Below are positions 5,092 through 5,121 of a stretch of 5,121 nt of DNA, in pieces; position 1 is the first letter of the stretch; every line of letters begins with the position of its first letter. The notes under the pieces are model-generated. The model worked only from the letters and a program-made list of their open reading frames with translations. It was not told the origin of the DNA and ran no database searches. Position numbers and translations under genes: made by a program. The DNA comes from Ruminococcus sp. AF46-10NS (lineage in GTDB: Bacteria > Bacillota > Clostridia > Lachnospirales > Lachnospiraceae). The stretch spans positions 1 to 5,121 of the forward strand of contig NZ_QRNF01000082.1 in the NCBI RefSeq assembly GCF_003474435.1, given 5' to 3'.

Positions 5092-5121
5092 TGAACAGGA
5101 TTCTCGAAAACATAGACAAAA

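Noticed and set aside
1..5121. tRNA, rRNA, CRISPR array or insertion-sequence ends
   Set aside because: No cloverleaf, repeat-spacer pattern, transposase motif or matched terminal repeats were seen on either strand.

Overview
The window looks like chromosomal DNA of a low-GC Firmicute. The best guess is a gut Lachnospiraceae (Blautia/Dorea/Ruminococcus-like). The reasons are the AT-rich composition, strong AGGAGG ribosome sites, use of TTG and GTG starts, a class II (Firmicute-type) GalT, and an L,D-transpeptidase of the kind that follows peptidoglycan-binding-like repeats. The genus is inferred; no marker gene is present.

Layout from left to right. At 1-104 (minus) is the start of a small zinc-ribbon protein that runs off the window. 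At 181-363 (minus) is a start-less fragment that weakly resembles the end of a VapE-type plasmid/phage protein, and an intrinsic terminator (385-413) lies at its upstream edge. At 461-1757 (minus) is an L,D-transpeptidase gene split into two frames at an A8 run. It also appears to lack about 45 residues just before the catalytic domain. At 1758-2252 there is a gene-poor stretch with one striking minus-strand hairpin followed by U7. At 2289-2702 (plus) is a small two-pass membrane protein that starts with TTG. A strong bidirectional terminator (2755-2785) separates it from galT (2811-4301, minus), the only clearly intact metabolic gene here. Upstream of galT, in the same direction and overlapping one another, are a frameshifted DUF2500-like gene (4295-4663) and the tail of an AraC-type regulator (4638-4817). 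On the plus strand at 4923-5000 is a 25-residue, tyrosine-rich, basic, amphipathic peptide gene with an ideal ribosome site, followed by two hairpins.

How it fits together. The minus-strand run AraC remnant - DUF2500 remnant - galT looks like a former operon in which only the galactose enzyme survived; no galK or galE is visible. The many broken genes (transpeptidase, DUF2500, AraC, possible VapE) suggest relaxed selection or a recombination-prone accessory region. The most novel item is the tiny peptide gene with its hairpins and a possible opposing promoter. It could be a small membrane-active peptide, one half of a type I toxin-antitoxin pair, or a Tyr/Phe leader peptide. The sequence alone does not decide between these.
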